DNA of 64,000 nt, taken from assembly GCA_949130495.1 (NCBI GenBank), contig OX422215.1, positions 71,935,244-71,999,243 of the forward strand, in the 5' to 3' direction. Shown one piece after another: positions 23,975 to 35,217 of the stretch. The position numbers and the translations under genes are program-made. This DNA is from Sambucus nigra. Its lineage: Eukaryota; Streptophyta; Magnoliopsida; Dipsacales; Adoxaceae. Position 1 is the stretch's first letter. Every line of letters begins with the position of its first letter. The notes beneath the pieces are model-generated. The model was not told the origin of the DNA and did not search any database. It saw only the letters and a program-made list of their open reading frames with translations.

Positions 23975-25449
23975 TGTAAGATGTGGGTTCTTGGAATACA
24001 GTTAGTATTAAGTGAGGCGTAACCCCTTATCAAGATCGGGATTAACATTCCATACATTATTAAATAATGACAATGAACACAAGTAAATAGGAGGCAATGA
24101 GATTCAATATTCAGACTTATATTAAATGATATATCTGCACCATAAATACACAATAAGCATAATAAATATATGAGACCAACAGGTAGCCTGGTCAGAAGGA
24201 CAAAGAGCAAGCACTCTGGGTACAATAGAGGAAAGGCAAGAACTTCAAGCCCAATTAATGCTCAATGATATGCGTATTAAATGGGTGTTGGAATAATGTC
24301 CTCACAGGAGCCCTCGTGTATTAAGGAAGGTGGATAGCAATTTTAGGTTCAGAATGCCCTCTCCGTAAACTATTTGGTTGGTGTATTTATATGAAGGCAA
24401 GGTTACTCGGGTAACCTTGCTCGTGTTCAATGTGATTGACCACATTAAATGCACAAGTACCCCACCTCATTAATGTAGGAAATATTGCATTAAATGCATG
24501 GGATATCATAATATGGCGAGAAACTGCTTTATTGGTTGGAGGCATGGTGGTCATTAATGAGGGACGTAACGTGGAAGCCTAGGGGCATATCTAATAATGG
24601 CTAACGAGTCAGATTTGTTGGACTAGGCCTTCCATCCTAAGGATAAACCCACTTGAGTGCTATAACTTTGAGTCCCTAAATTCCAGATGTTATGACGTCA
24701 GCAAGTGGGTAAACAGTGACCCCACTAGGTGTATGGTCACATCAATCAAGCGAGATGGTGTCTGATTTTAGGTTGCTCGACTGATAGATAACTCGAGTGT
24801 TTAGTCTCATATTTTTTGGATAAAAACTATCCTTGGGCCAAGGCTGCAAGATTGAGGTACTTTGAGGAGGTTCCCTCGAATGAGTGGAAGTAATGGCAGC
24901 ACGGATCTAGGTGGCTCAAGCAACCACATATACTAGATGAAGTTTTACCCAAGTGTGCCAAGAGGGTTGGTAACTATATTTCCAACATTGCCTTGCTCCC
25001 AATCCTCTAAACCATGTCCCTGCGAGGTTTGCGGGAGGAGGTTGTTCAATAGGACATGTTAGTCCTCCCATGTCCTTCCAGGCATGGTCCCTCGCGGGTA
25101 CCAAACAACCTTGCTCAACATATAACATAAGATAAACTACATGATATAATTCATTCTATTTTATTTTACAAACTATCATCATTCGAGTGACTTTGATTTA
25201 TGAGATAGATTTTTTGAACCACGTCCGTGGAGAATCTTCGAGGTAGATCCTTTGAGTCACGTCTGTGGAGAATCTTTGAGATATATCCTTCGAGATACGT
25301 CTGGGGACAATCTTTGATGTATGTCCTTCGACCCACGTTAGTGGAGGATCTTCGAGAGAACTCTCTCGGGTGATCTTTATCTTCCTCCTTTGTCAGCCAA
25401 GCAACGGGGTAACTAAGTTAATCATTCTTTTGTGGGGATTCCCCCTACA
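23975..25449 (-). repeat. Right LTR of element C (5' LTR of the main copy)
   Basis: It is 1,475 bp, the same length as the left copy, TGTAAG...CTACA on the plus strand. The primer site is on its left and a polypurine-tract complement (TTTGCCCTTTTG) follows on its right. The LTR therefore serves as 5' LTR of the left copy and 3' LTR of a second, partial copy on the right. Confidence 0.85.
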
Positions 25450-25995
25450 TTTGCCCTTTTGTAGAGATATGTGTTTATTGTATGAAGAAATATCTGTACG
25501 AAACCCTTTGTTGGTCTTCAATCTTTTCCTGCAAAAATTATTCAATATCCATGGGCATTTAATTTATAATAAACAACAAGTTATTAGTAATGGAGGAGCT
25601 ATATCATGCTCCATATTTCGAACTTCCCCATCTGCTTTAAATACCTTGTAATATTTCTGATAACGTCTTTTTCTTTAGTGAGGCTTCATGATTGAGTGTG
25701 GTCGATACCTTGGGGGAAGTGAAGGGGTTTATTTAAATCCCCCAAATCTCTTCATCTCCCCTAAATTTGAAAGGACTCCAAGAAAGTCTCATTCAATGAG
25801 GTTGTATTTTATGCTCCCGTGTGTAACATGTGGCAGTGTCAGGGTAAGCGCGTGTTCCCCACGTGATATCATTTGCGCGTCGTCTTCTGAAGCACCATCA
25901 TTACAACTATTGAACCCACTGCTACGCATCCGTGCTAGTTACGTAAGTTGATTTGATCATTATTACGCTTCTCAAAGCGTTGCCTTTTTTCTCCT

Positions 25996-26023
25996 ATTGG
26001 AGTTTGTGTTGCCCCTATAAAAG
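25996..26023 (+). promoter_or_regulatory. Candidate promoter of the C antisense gene (second copy)
   Basis: TATAAAAG at 26016 lies in a CCCCTATAAAAGGGG dyad, with an inverted CCAAT box (ATTGG) at 25996. It sits upstream of where the cargo transcript would begin. The first copy lacks this block. Confidence 0.55.
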
Positions 26024-27268
26024 GGGTATGCCTTCGTCTCAAACTTCTACCTTTGGGTTCATTTTTAAAGTGACAGCCTTCCTACATGTTGACAACCTTC
26101 CTACATGCCTATTTTTCATATTATGTCCCGATCGGTAGCTATCCCAATTCTCAGCCCATCAGAGATCCCCGAATATATTGTCGGAACCACTTATATCTTT
26201 AATTGACAGAGTCGAAAGGTTTGCACCTCACCCCTATGTTAGGGTGGACTAGTTTTATTTAAATCCTTTGTTCGCGAAGGAGGAGCGTCCCATCGTCCCC
26301 ATTGATGAGGAACTGGCTAGAAATTTCCCCTCCAATAATGTCCCCCTATTGTTGATCCCTTATTTTTTTCCTTGTTACACAAAATCGCCTCCTTTTTACT
26401 CCGTTTACAACCCACACCGCGTAGCTATGCAGTTTGGCTATGATCAAAGAAACCGTATGTTAAGCCATTTAACCCGAGAAAAAATGCCAATTTTTCCTTT
26501 GCATGCAGCAATTTTCTTACTTCAATTATTTTTAACCTTTGCGCGAATTACCCCGCCAACCCTAGCATCCCAAGTAAGGGTGCTCGAGGAGGTAGGTCAG
26601 CGATGTACCTTGCAGTATTCTAGCAGAACCAGCTTGGTCGTTTCCAGAGTAATCTTCTTAAGGAGCCTCATTATCTTGAGGTTGAAAGGTATCCTCCCAC
26701 GGAGTTGGGTTTGAGATACTACCTTCAACTCAATGTTCCCTCTCAGCACCACTAATAACTTTGTTCCCTCTGAGTTGCCTCCACTTGCTCCTGTAGATCA
26801 AGCAATAGTGAAGAGGAAGAAAGTTGCTCAACCTTCTGTTGCGGTCGAGGCAGTTGCCCTTGTCCCTATTTCTTTCAGGCCTAGCGAGGGGGTGACACTT
26901 CTCATGCTTCTTCAACTAGAGTGGGTGCTCGGGCCACTAGGAAGGCCCCAACAAAGAAGCCTAAAATTACCCATTAAATCCCTCAAATCCAAACTCCTGA
27001 TCCCCAGATTACCCAACAAGTTAGCTTGATGTTTATCCAACTTAGGCAGACTTGGTAGAATTATACTGAGGAGGATAAGTCTTTTGTGTTAGCCCAAATG
27101 ACCTCTCGTGGTTTTTTCTATGTTCCCTCAACTGTCGAAGGTGGCAAGAAGAGGAAGTTAATTAGTCCGGTCAAACTTGTGTTGGAGGAATCAAGCGAGG
27201 TGAGTGAAGAAGATAAGTCTAAAAGATATGCATCTATTGGTGAAGGTGATGATAATGATGATGGTGGT

Positions 27269-27376
27269 GAAGAAGAAGAAGAAGAAGAAGAAGAAGAAGA
27301 AGAAGAAGAAGAAGAAGAAGAAGAAGAAGAAGAAGAAGAAGAAGAGAAGAAGAAGAAGAAGAAGAAGAAGAAGAAG
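27269..27376 (+). repeat. GAA/AAG microsatellite in the second C cargo copy
   Basis: An uninterrupted trinucleotide run, homologous to but longer than that at 17673-17742. It keeps frame as poly-Glu then poly-Lys. Confidence 0.9.
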
Positions 27377-27508
27377 AGGATGAGTCCTCCCTTATCCGCA
27401 GACGTAGGTTGAGAATAATGGTTTTTCCTTCTAAGCCAGTTTCATCTCCTCGAGATTATGAGGTTTTGGAGGATGTTTTAGAAGAATAAGAGGTATGCCT
27501 TCTATTAC

Positions 27509-27555
27509 CCTTTTAAAGACTGATCACCCATGGTTAAAATAGGCGGGGTGCCACA
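27509..27555 (+). repeat. 3' LTR of element B, right end fragment
   Basis: CTGATCACCCATGG...TAGGCGGG...CCACA matches the last ~45 bp of the 5' LTR (6710-6754). About 2.2 kb of LTR between this and the left fragment is missing. It ends at the element boundary next to the CTATG target copy. Confidence 0.8.
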
Positions 27556-28540
27556 CTATGAAGGGAGTAAATCTCCTTTTCATGAAAGGCTTCCATTGGA
27601 AAGATCCTTTGAAATGGAAATGAGTAATATTTGCCAATGCCATAGTTTAGAATTGATCATCAAAATTGATATCTTAAAAAAATGAATATTTATTATTATA
27701 AAGGTGTTATAAGTTGAAGATCAATGGGTTTGCACAATAAGTCCTAGTTTATTTCTTAATGTTTCACATTATTAATATAAGAGTCATTAGTATTATTTAG
27801 GTTGCATATAGTTTGTTTGTCCATTTGAGTTTACATAATTTGTCACGTGAGGTTAAATATAAGTTTGATAAATTAATGCAATTAAATATAACTCCTTGGA
27901 CTATCTTGAGTGTTTGGGACATACTTCTCTTTCTTATAGTTCATGCCCCTTCACTCCATATCATAATAGTTTAGATATATTTATGTCATACGAGTGTGGA
28001 AAACTTATTTTTATGTGTTGTTTATGGTTATATATATTCATGTTTGTCGTATTATGTGTATGATATTTGTTTTGAGTCTTTAGATGCATTTAATCCATGA
28101 TCCATTATATATTTCAATTAATTTCATTTGTTTCATCATTTGGATTATTTGTATTTGTGTTGTCGTGTATTTATCATTGACGTTGCATGATATGCTTGCT
28201 TCATTAATGATAATTTATGTCGCATTAAGGGAGAGAAGTTGTTTCATATTATGCACCTTTGCCTTTATTTATTCTCGAACGAAAAGGGAGAGAAGTTTTG
28301 AATAAGTTGAAGCTTTTTATGTGGTTATATATTTCATATTCTCTTTGAATTTGAAATATGTGTTAAGTGTGCATGTTTAAGCATCGATGTAGCAAAGTTT
28401 CACAAGAGCAAATGTACTCAAGGGATAGAGTCGATCAAGTATTGTTTATGTCTTTATTTTTTTATGGTTTAGGGATTAGGCATTAGAGCTTGATATAGTA
28501 GTTATTATTTTTTATGTTATCCCAAAATAGACAAAGGGGG
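27556..28540 (+). other. 3' internal, non-coding DNA of element A
   Basis: AT-rich DNA with no pol or envelope-like frame. It ends in the polypurine run ACAAAGGGGGGG (28531-28542) in front of the right LTR. The frame 28084-28305 is hydrophobic but has no recognisable homology and is probably chance. Confidence 0.6.
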
Positions 28541-29793
28541 GGATAATAAGGACGAATTTTGAATTATGCCATGTTTTTAATCTATATTGGAAAATCTGTA
28601 ATATTGGCTTTATTCCCTTTAGACAAAACCGTTTGAGTCATAGGTTATGTTGCGTTCAGTTTATACCTTTAAGACGATGCCTCGAGTAAAGCGACATCAA
28701 CTTCATACCAAGTTTCATCTTCAACCTTGGGATCTCAAGAAATCTATAATTTTTTATTATGTTGTTCCCTTGGTTTTCAGTTTGGGTGTTTATAGTTTAT
28801 TAGGGCTCATTTTAGAAAAAAAATACTTTATTATAAAAAATATTTTTGGTTTTAGAAGTCGTTCAAACGAATTTAATTTTCGTTCAAATGAGATTTGTAA
28901 TTTCATTCGAATGGGTTTAGAATCTCTATCTAATGAGTTTGGGGTTTCGTTCTAACGAGCGTCAAGCGAAACATTCTCTCTTGGTAGAATTTTTTTGTTA
29001 GAAGGTCGTTTGATCCCCACTCAAATGAGATTTGGTGTCTCATTCAAATGACCTTTGTTTCTATTCGAATGAGGTTTCCAAAGTCATTTGAAAGAGTAAG
29101 GATTGCATTCGAATGACAAGCCTCGAAATATGTGCCATCGCCTTTTCCACATTTTTTTTTATAAATTAAAGGTCTGGTACAGTTGTTTTATGAATAAGGG
29201 TTTCAAAAATAATTTTCTATATCAAAACTATAGTCTCATAGAATCCTATTTAAACCTAAAAGTTTGAGATCTTAACTTTTGAGCACCACAGTTTGTTTAC
29301 TCTACATCGTTCGAGTTTGTTTAACATGGTGGCTTCCGTGTTACTGCAGTGACAATTTATAGTCAATGGTCGATGGACACTAAGGTGCGTGATGAACGCA
29401 TTATGAGGACTATTGATGAATTCCTACAGTGTTACCGTGATGTAAGTTCATGTAGTGAAGACTGCATCAGGTTTAATGGTGTCGAGTAGTGTGAAGTAAG
29501 TTTGTCTGTCACTATTGTATAAACCCTATATTATAGTGAATTTACGTAGGCTAGGCCTTGGAGGTTTTCTCCATTGTGAATTTTTCTCGTACATCGCGAC
29601 GTTATGTGATTAATTTATTCTATCCTTGATATTCACCTAAATGCATGTTTAGGCAAGATAAAATTGGACTAACTTTTACACAACACTGGTTTAATCGGTT
29701 CTTGATTTTAAATTGGTTAGTTGCTGGCTCGATTAATTTAATAAAAATTAAAATTTGGTTTTTGGTGATCCTAGCATTATTTTGCCTTTCTCA
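28541..29793 (+). repeat. 3' LTR of Copia element A
   Basis: It matches 221-1463, ending TTTCTCA at 29793. Many of the CG-containing motifs seen in the left LTR appear here as CA or TG versions, consistent with loss of methylated cytosines. Confidence 0.75.
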
Positions 29794-32700
29794 GTGTAAT
29801 ACCTAACCTCGAATGCGTTCCTATCAAATCCCCGACTAATAGATTCGTCACAAACCTACACACCTACTCGTGGTATGTTCACGCATATACGGTATCCAAA
29901 TAATGCATTTAACAAAATCCAAATAATCTACGTAACATCATTATCCACATAAGCACACTGTAATACCCCGTATTTCTAAATATTCTATTTAATTAAATTG
30001 GAGAATTAAATGAGAAAATGTGGCTTAATTTAAATTACGTAAGAGGAGTAATTTAATGAGATTTATTAAAAATTGTAATTATGAAATATTAATCGAGAGA
30101 TAGATACCGATTTATATAGCCTCATTATATTTACTTAGTGTGAGTGGTAAATAGTTACTTAACGCGTGTAGACCGTGTTGGGGTGAGAACGAGTAATATT
30201 TTTAAGTGACTCAAATGATAATTTAGAGATCACATATGAGTCCGGAAGGGTCAAATTAGTCAAAATAGTATACCTGGGGGTACTAGTTGAGTCTCGGGGT
30301 AATTTTGGACTAAATCGAGACCGTTCGGGGGCGTTTTGGTCTTTTAACATGAGGGTATGGAGACCTAAGAATTTGAGAGCCTTTTATTATCCGTATGAAA
30401 GAGGGGTTAGGGTTAAAAACCCATGTAAACACCAATACCGTTAGAGAGAAAGAGAAAACCATTCTCAAGGCTTAGAAGATGCTTTTGAGAAGGTTGGGTT
30501 TGAATCTTGCACCCTAGGAGCCAAAGGAGGAAGGATTGAAGAAAGGGAAGCATCAATCCATCATCAACTCCACGAAATCAGATTCCCTTTGTCAAGGCAA
30601 GTTGTTTATTGCAAAAATTATAAAGTTATAATACCCATGTGTAGGATTTTTGAATAGTTTTGATAAATCAATATATTGATAGGAGAATAATGATATCTAT
30701 ACATGTTGGGGTAGGAATCGCATGTAGAATAATTTAACATATGTAGAGGATTAATATTCAGAGTAGACTTGATGATTATTTCGGAATAAAATCTGGGTTT
30801 TGAATGAATATATGGGAAGAACACCATAACTAGGGTTTTAAGAAATTCTGGGTTTAATTCACTATTTCTTTAAAGGAATTGAGGTTTTGATGTATTTGAA
30901 ATGTTAGAAATTGTCCAAGTATATGTGGAAACATGTTAGGATCATTGGGTCAAAGTTTGGTGGACTATAATGAAGTTTGGAGATTTGTTAATGGAGGAAG
31001 AGGTTAACGAAGAAGACGAACTGCGTCTGTCCCTGCTCGATCGATCAATTGATCTCGAATGTCGATCGATCGACTAGGTCGATCGATCAAACCTAGTAGT
31101 CGATTGATCGACGTAAGCTATTTTTCTCGAATTTTTCGTGTTTAAGGTTTCTTTGATTTCCGAGAATGAATGAGTATCCTAGGATTTATATTATACTTAT
31201 ATGGTAGTGAGAATAAGACCAGTAGGTATATTGTCGAGGTCCGATAAGGCCATTGGGTGTAGGACTTGGATTATGGACCGACGAGAATAATCCGATTTAG
31301 TAGAGTATCGAGGGAACTCGAAATCGAGTTACGAGGCGAGGTAAAGTCAATTCAAGTAATAGATCAACAGGGTAAGTAATAACTACTGAAATTATATGTG
31401 AGGGGTAACTAGGACCCTTAGAGTTATGTGAATACTCAAATAAATGCGATTAATGAGATAAATCGTAAAGCGAATATTGTACGGTAGATATAAGAGATTA
31501 AAATATTAGGTACGAACATAATTAATAGGTCGGGCGTGTACCTACTGAATTATATGATCTTTTAGGTCGAGAGAAGTATACCTAAATTAACCATGTTAGG
31601 CTCGATGAGATATTCCTAACTAACATAGGGTTATTATATGTTTGGGGTCGATGTAAAATGCCGAACCAAACCTTTGAACTGGTGGCGTGATGAAAGAGTC
31701 CGAGCCAGAATTTGTGTATATAAATAATTGGGGTCGACGTATCATTCCGAACCAATTCTTACTTGGGGTCGATGAATCATTCCGAACCAAGAGTCCTTTA
31801 CATGTGTAAAAAGGACAAAATAGTAATGACTGATATTTAGTATATATTGTGTGTGAAATATATACTTGATGATATTCTACTTCTGTGTATTAGTAGATTG
31901 ATATATATTATGTATTTAAAGATACATACCGAACTGGTAAGTTAAGTAGTGAAACTTAATTACGAAACGTAATGTTAGATAAAGAAAATATATTTAGTAA
32001 TTTAAGTAGTGAAACTTAATTACAAAAGTGGAAAGATAGAAATTGTGATAATTGTAGAAATTTAGTAGTGAGACTAAATGAGAAATTTTGAAACATAACA
32101 TAGGTGAAATGTTAATTGAGTATTAATTAACCTTCGCGAGATATTAATGAAATGGATGTACTGTGTGGGCGATACGAGAACTTAAGTATAGATAAGTTAA
32201 GATGATTACTTAGTCCTAGTTAGCTTGGAAGATATGGCTAGGTAGGCTAAGTGTAGAACGTTAGGTGTGCACAAAAGATGAGGGGTGAGTAAACTCAAGA
32301 GAGTGTACGAGAACCTAACATGTGTAATCAATAACCGCATTTTATATTGTGATAAACGCTTGTTAAATATTTTCAAAATATTTTGAGTACTAACTCTTGC
32401 TATAAAATATTTTCAAAACCTTTTAGGTGTCCAGCCACAGGGACGCCATGTATGATGATTTCATTCCAGGGACTCAAAGATGTAGCACGGTGGATGCGTA
32501 CAGGATTTTGATTAGACGATATCTCTCATTTAGATCTAGTGCAGGATCTCACACTATTCTTTGTATGGACTTGTGGTCCGGTATTAGTCTCAGATGTTTA
32601 GTTTCAGACTAGTGGTTGTTCTACTATTATTTTGGGATTTTGGCCGATGGTTTATTCGGTATTACTCTTATTCTTTTGTAGTCACACTTTGTTGATTGGG

Positions 32701-34660
32701 TTATAGTACATGGTTATTTTTATACTTTGTTCTGCATGGTTGATTTATCTGTTTTAAGAAAGATAAAATTTGGCACCGGTCTAATTGTTACTTAGGGGAT
32801 TAGTAATTAAAAAGTTTTCGAAAGTGATGCTAAGAATGAATCATTTGAGAAACCTGTTTTAATTTAATAAAGGCCTGATCACCCGATGTTTAATTAGGCG
32901 GGGTTTCACACACACACCACCAACACATTATCACTACCAAATCACAATTCAATTCCTAGCCACACATTAATATCACAAACATATGCTACCATGTCATAGA
33001 TTCTAAAAAATTCCACGAATAACATAGTCTACCTACATACTTAGCCTAATTTATGTTTTAGGAGTGTTGTTAACCATAAATTTTGTTTCGTAAATTACCG
33101 ACACCATTTCTCTACATACACATTAATACATGTGAAAGGATTTATATTTTATAGGTTGTTATATGTTTCGAACTCATAATCCCAACCCTAGTCTAAAGTA
33201 ATAAATAAATCCATTGTAGGATCAACCAAAACACTCGCATCGCGACCAACCAATAAAATTCCACAAAAATAACCTATCACCACCCCGAGCCAACCTGGTT
33301 CATCGGGTTCAGACTCGATAAATCAGTTGTGGAGTCCATATTTTTATTTTATTTTTCTTTCGTTCTTTCTTGAGACACAACCCCAATTAGAACCCAATTC
33401 GATACTAATTCAATCCAAGTCACTTTCCAACATTATGATAATGGTTTAGGGATATAAATGTCACATCATTACTAAACATCAGAATCATGAAATTAACAAT
33501 TCTAATAAGACTGGCACATATATGGGTTATAATACATAATGAATAGTTTATACCCTAAAGTATGAATTATAATGTAAAGTAACATTACAGCAATATGAAT
33601 TCAATTTATCAACATAGTTTCCATCATATTAAACTCATAACTATCATAATCTAATGCAATTTTCCATAAGAATTTATTTATTGCTAGAACAAAACACCAA
33701 TTGACATAATTCTAACATGATACTATTATCATGAAATTCTCAAACTCACTTATGAGAATTATTGTCATTTAAATACTATTTTCAAGAATTTAACAAGATG
33801 AAGTGTAAAAGACTACTAAAATTGTAGAGTTCATATATAAGTTCAAATATGGGTTAGGATAGTTTTCAATATTCTTCTTTTCCTGTATTTGTTCGATGAG
33901 AAATGCGAGTCTATTTTGCGGTTGGGTTTGGTTCTCCATCCCCCTCTATCAAAATGATAAAAAAAGAAGGTGAGCTTGCTTCTTATTCATGTGTTTGAAC
34001 GAAAATCTATAGTTCTTGGATACACATTTCGTTCAGATACATTTTGTAGCTCCGAGTGTGGTTGTTTGAAAGAGTGAAATCCTTTGTGTTGAGTAAGGTA
34101 AGGAAACCAAGTGCTGCAACTTTTCTTGTAGTGAAATGATGTAAGGGATCAAGTCCGCACCCTTTTTTATACCAATTAGTCAATTAGGTTAAATTACCCA
34201 ATTTAATAAATTCAATTATTATTTTAATTATGTCTAAATATGAATCCTATTATTATCATATAGATATAAAGGGCAGAAAGTATGATATAGTTATTACCTT
34301 GTGTGGTGTTTTGAGATAAATTGACTTGTGATGATTTGGTGTTCTTGATTGCAATTTTAATTTGATATTTTAAATCTTCAAACTTTCCTCTGCCAAATAG
34401 GTCTCCCACCTTGACTCTTCTTTTCCCAATTAGCCTACCACTCTAACCTCCCTAACTCTAATTTTAGTTTATGGTTGGATGTTAAAATAAGTCTAAAGTT
34501 AACATAATCTTCTATTTAAATTGTAATTTCAATCATTTAGGTTCAACCTTATTTAATATGGGCTTATGGACATCCAAACACATTCTAAACATGTGTAACC
34601 CATTCTAAACATGTCTAATCTTTCCCATTTAAGCTATTTCTTTAACCCTAGGTTGTTACA
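29794..34660 (-). mobile_element. Possible minus-strand solo LTR split by solo LTR D (tentative)
   Basis: On the minus strand the stretch begins TGTAACAACCTAGGG (34660) and ends GGTTAGGTATTACA (29795), a plausible TG...CA pair with the terminal style of chromovirus LTRs. Without the nested solo LTR it would be about 1.9 kb. No clear target duplication was found and no coding region is present, so this is only a candidate. Otherwise 32911-34660 is unannotated AT-rich DNA. Confidence 0.3.
29959..32910 (+). mobile_element. Solo LTR D of the element B superfamily group
   Basis: TGTAATACCCC...GGGTTTCACA, 2,952 bp, flanked by CACAC on both sides (29954-29958 and 32911-32915). It resembles the B LTR at the start, in the U3-like block (GTATACCTGGG region) and at the end (CTGATCACCC...TAGGCGGG). 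No internal region follows, so it is the product of LTR-LTR recombination. It contains a cluster of ATCGATCGA palindromes at 31045-31115 and three to four GGGGTCGA...ATTCCGAACC repeats at 31640-31795. Confidence 0.85.
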
Positions 34661-35038
34661 GATGGACATTTAATTGAGGCCAAGAGCCTAATAACATTAT
34701 TTTAGTTGTAAATCAAGGGTTCAATGTTGTCAATCCCAGTCTGTTTCATTTTGAGAAATTTGGGCCTGGGTTTAATTTTAAATTTTGATCGAGTTTGAGT
34801 GCATTTCGTTTTAGAGTTGATTAGAGTTCAGTTTTAGTTCGATTTGAGTTTTATTTTAAAATGGATGGTGATGTTTGTGTTGGATTTTAATTGAGTATTT
34901 GAGATTATGGGGTTGATTCATTGTGAAATAGTTGGTGAGGTTTACGATAGAGGGTTGGGGGATAAAAGGTTTGTGCTTTCCACCAGAGATGGTGTGATGG
35001 TGATCAATGAAGATGGTGTAATAATGATTGTCGAAAAT

Positions 35039-35040
<2 letters not shown>
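34661..35040. other. Unannotated AT-rich DNA
   Basis: No domain or repeat is recognised. The short frame at 34907-35116 runs into a microsatellite and looks like chance. Confidence 0.4.
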
Positions 35041-35098
<58 letters not shown>

Positions 35099-35178
35099 TA
35101 TGTGTTGTGCATGTAAAATCGAAAGTTTGTGCTGGAAGTGTGAGTGTGTAAGTGTATTCGAAGCAAATAAATAAATAA

Positions 35179-35214
<36 letters not shown>
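35041..35214. repeat. Microsatellite cluster (TG)n-(GA)n and (AAAT)n-(TA)n
   Basis: (TG)17 at 35041-35074 joins directly to (GA)12 at 35075-35098. After 65 bp come AAAT repeats and then (TA)n to 35214, directly abutting the E LTR. Short frames through them on both strands are spurious. Confidence 0.95.

Positions 35215-35217
<3 letters not shown>

Larger units (their letters stand above)
13318..27508 (-). mobile_element. Tat/Ogre-type Gypsy element C, tandem copy lacking reverse transcriptase
   Basis: Read on the minus strand. Two 1,475-bp LTRs (13318-14792 and 23975-25449) bound a full internal region holding gag, protease, integrase and an antisense cargo gene. To the right of the second LTR the 3' internal region occurs again (25450-27508) instead of host DNA. 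The arrangement is therefore LTR-internal-LTR-partial internal, as expected from recombination between LTRs giving tandem copies that share an LTR. The right end is truncated at a TTTTAA microhomology where element B resumes. The primer site (minus strand TGGCGACTCTACTAGGGA) resembles the tRNA-Arg type site reported for Ogre elements. Reverse transcriptase and RNase H are absent, so the copy is non-autonomous. Confidence 0.8.
25450..27508 (+). pseudogene. Second, partial copy of the C antisense PMD gene
   Basis: It aligns with 14793-17890 but lacks about 1.1 kb (equivalent to ~15340-16435), including the start codon and the PMD core. The lost block is replaced by a junction with the repeated phrase CCTTCCTACATG at about 26080-26107. 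What remains is the region after the PMD core (EERPIVPIDEELARNFPSNNVPLLLIPYF) and the Glu-rich tract. The GAG|GTATGCC splice donor is intact here at 27491. Its promoter region is better preserved than in the first copy. It ends at 27508 where element B resumes. Confidence 0.7.
3915..27555 (+). mobile_element. Chromodomain Ty3/Gypsy element B (Tekay/Del-like), nested in A
   Basis: The element starts TGTAACACCCC at 3915 and ends CCACA at 27555. The flanking 5-mers are TTATG (3910-3914) and CTATG (27556-27560), one mismatch. Domain order on the plus strand is gag, protease, reverse transcriptase, RNase H, integrase, chromodomain, then polypurine tract and 3' LTR. The C-terminal chromodomain and the ~2.8 kb LTR place it with the Tekay/Del chromoviruses. 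Its coding region is heavily decayed. Its 3' LTR was invaded by element C and later lost about 2.2 kb of middle sequence, so only its first ~560 bp and last ~47 bp remain. A second insertion of about 1.1 kb lies between protease and reverse transcriptase. Confidence 0.85.
221..29793 (+). mobile_element. Copia-type LTR element A, gag only (outer shell of nest 1)
   Basis: Two diverged direct repeats (221-1463 and 28541-29793) flank this element. A primer-binding site follows the left repeat and a polypurine run precedes the right one, so it reads on the plus strand. Its own internal DNA is 1464-3914 plus 27556-28540, about 3.4 kb; the rest is element B nested inside. The internal DNA holds a decayed UBN2-type gag with a zinc knuckle but no protease, integrase, reverse transcriptase or RNase H that I can find. 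The flanking 5-mers GAGTA (216-220) and GTGTA (29794-29798) differ at one base and may be an aged target duplication. The long LTRs and gag type resemble the SIRE/Maximus lineage of Copia. The missing pol suggests a gag-only (TR-GAG-like) or internally deleted copy. Confidence 0.75.

Noticed and set aside
23424..24005. Plus-strand 193-codon frame rich in Gly/Val/Pro
   Set aside because: It is the complement of the Pro/Gly-rich N-terminal part of the C gag and extends over the primer site and LTR start. No known domain.
27086..27412. 108-codon poly-Glu/poly-Lys protein as a separate gene
   Set aside because: It is the microsatellite part of the truncated second PMD cargo copy, matching 17455-17760 in the first.
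28084..28305. Hydrophobic 73-codon frame as an envelope-like gene of Copia A
   Set aside because: Too short, low complexity, and no signal, cleavage or coiled-coil pattern expected for an envelope-like protein.
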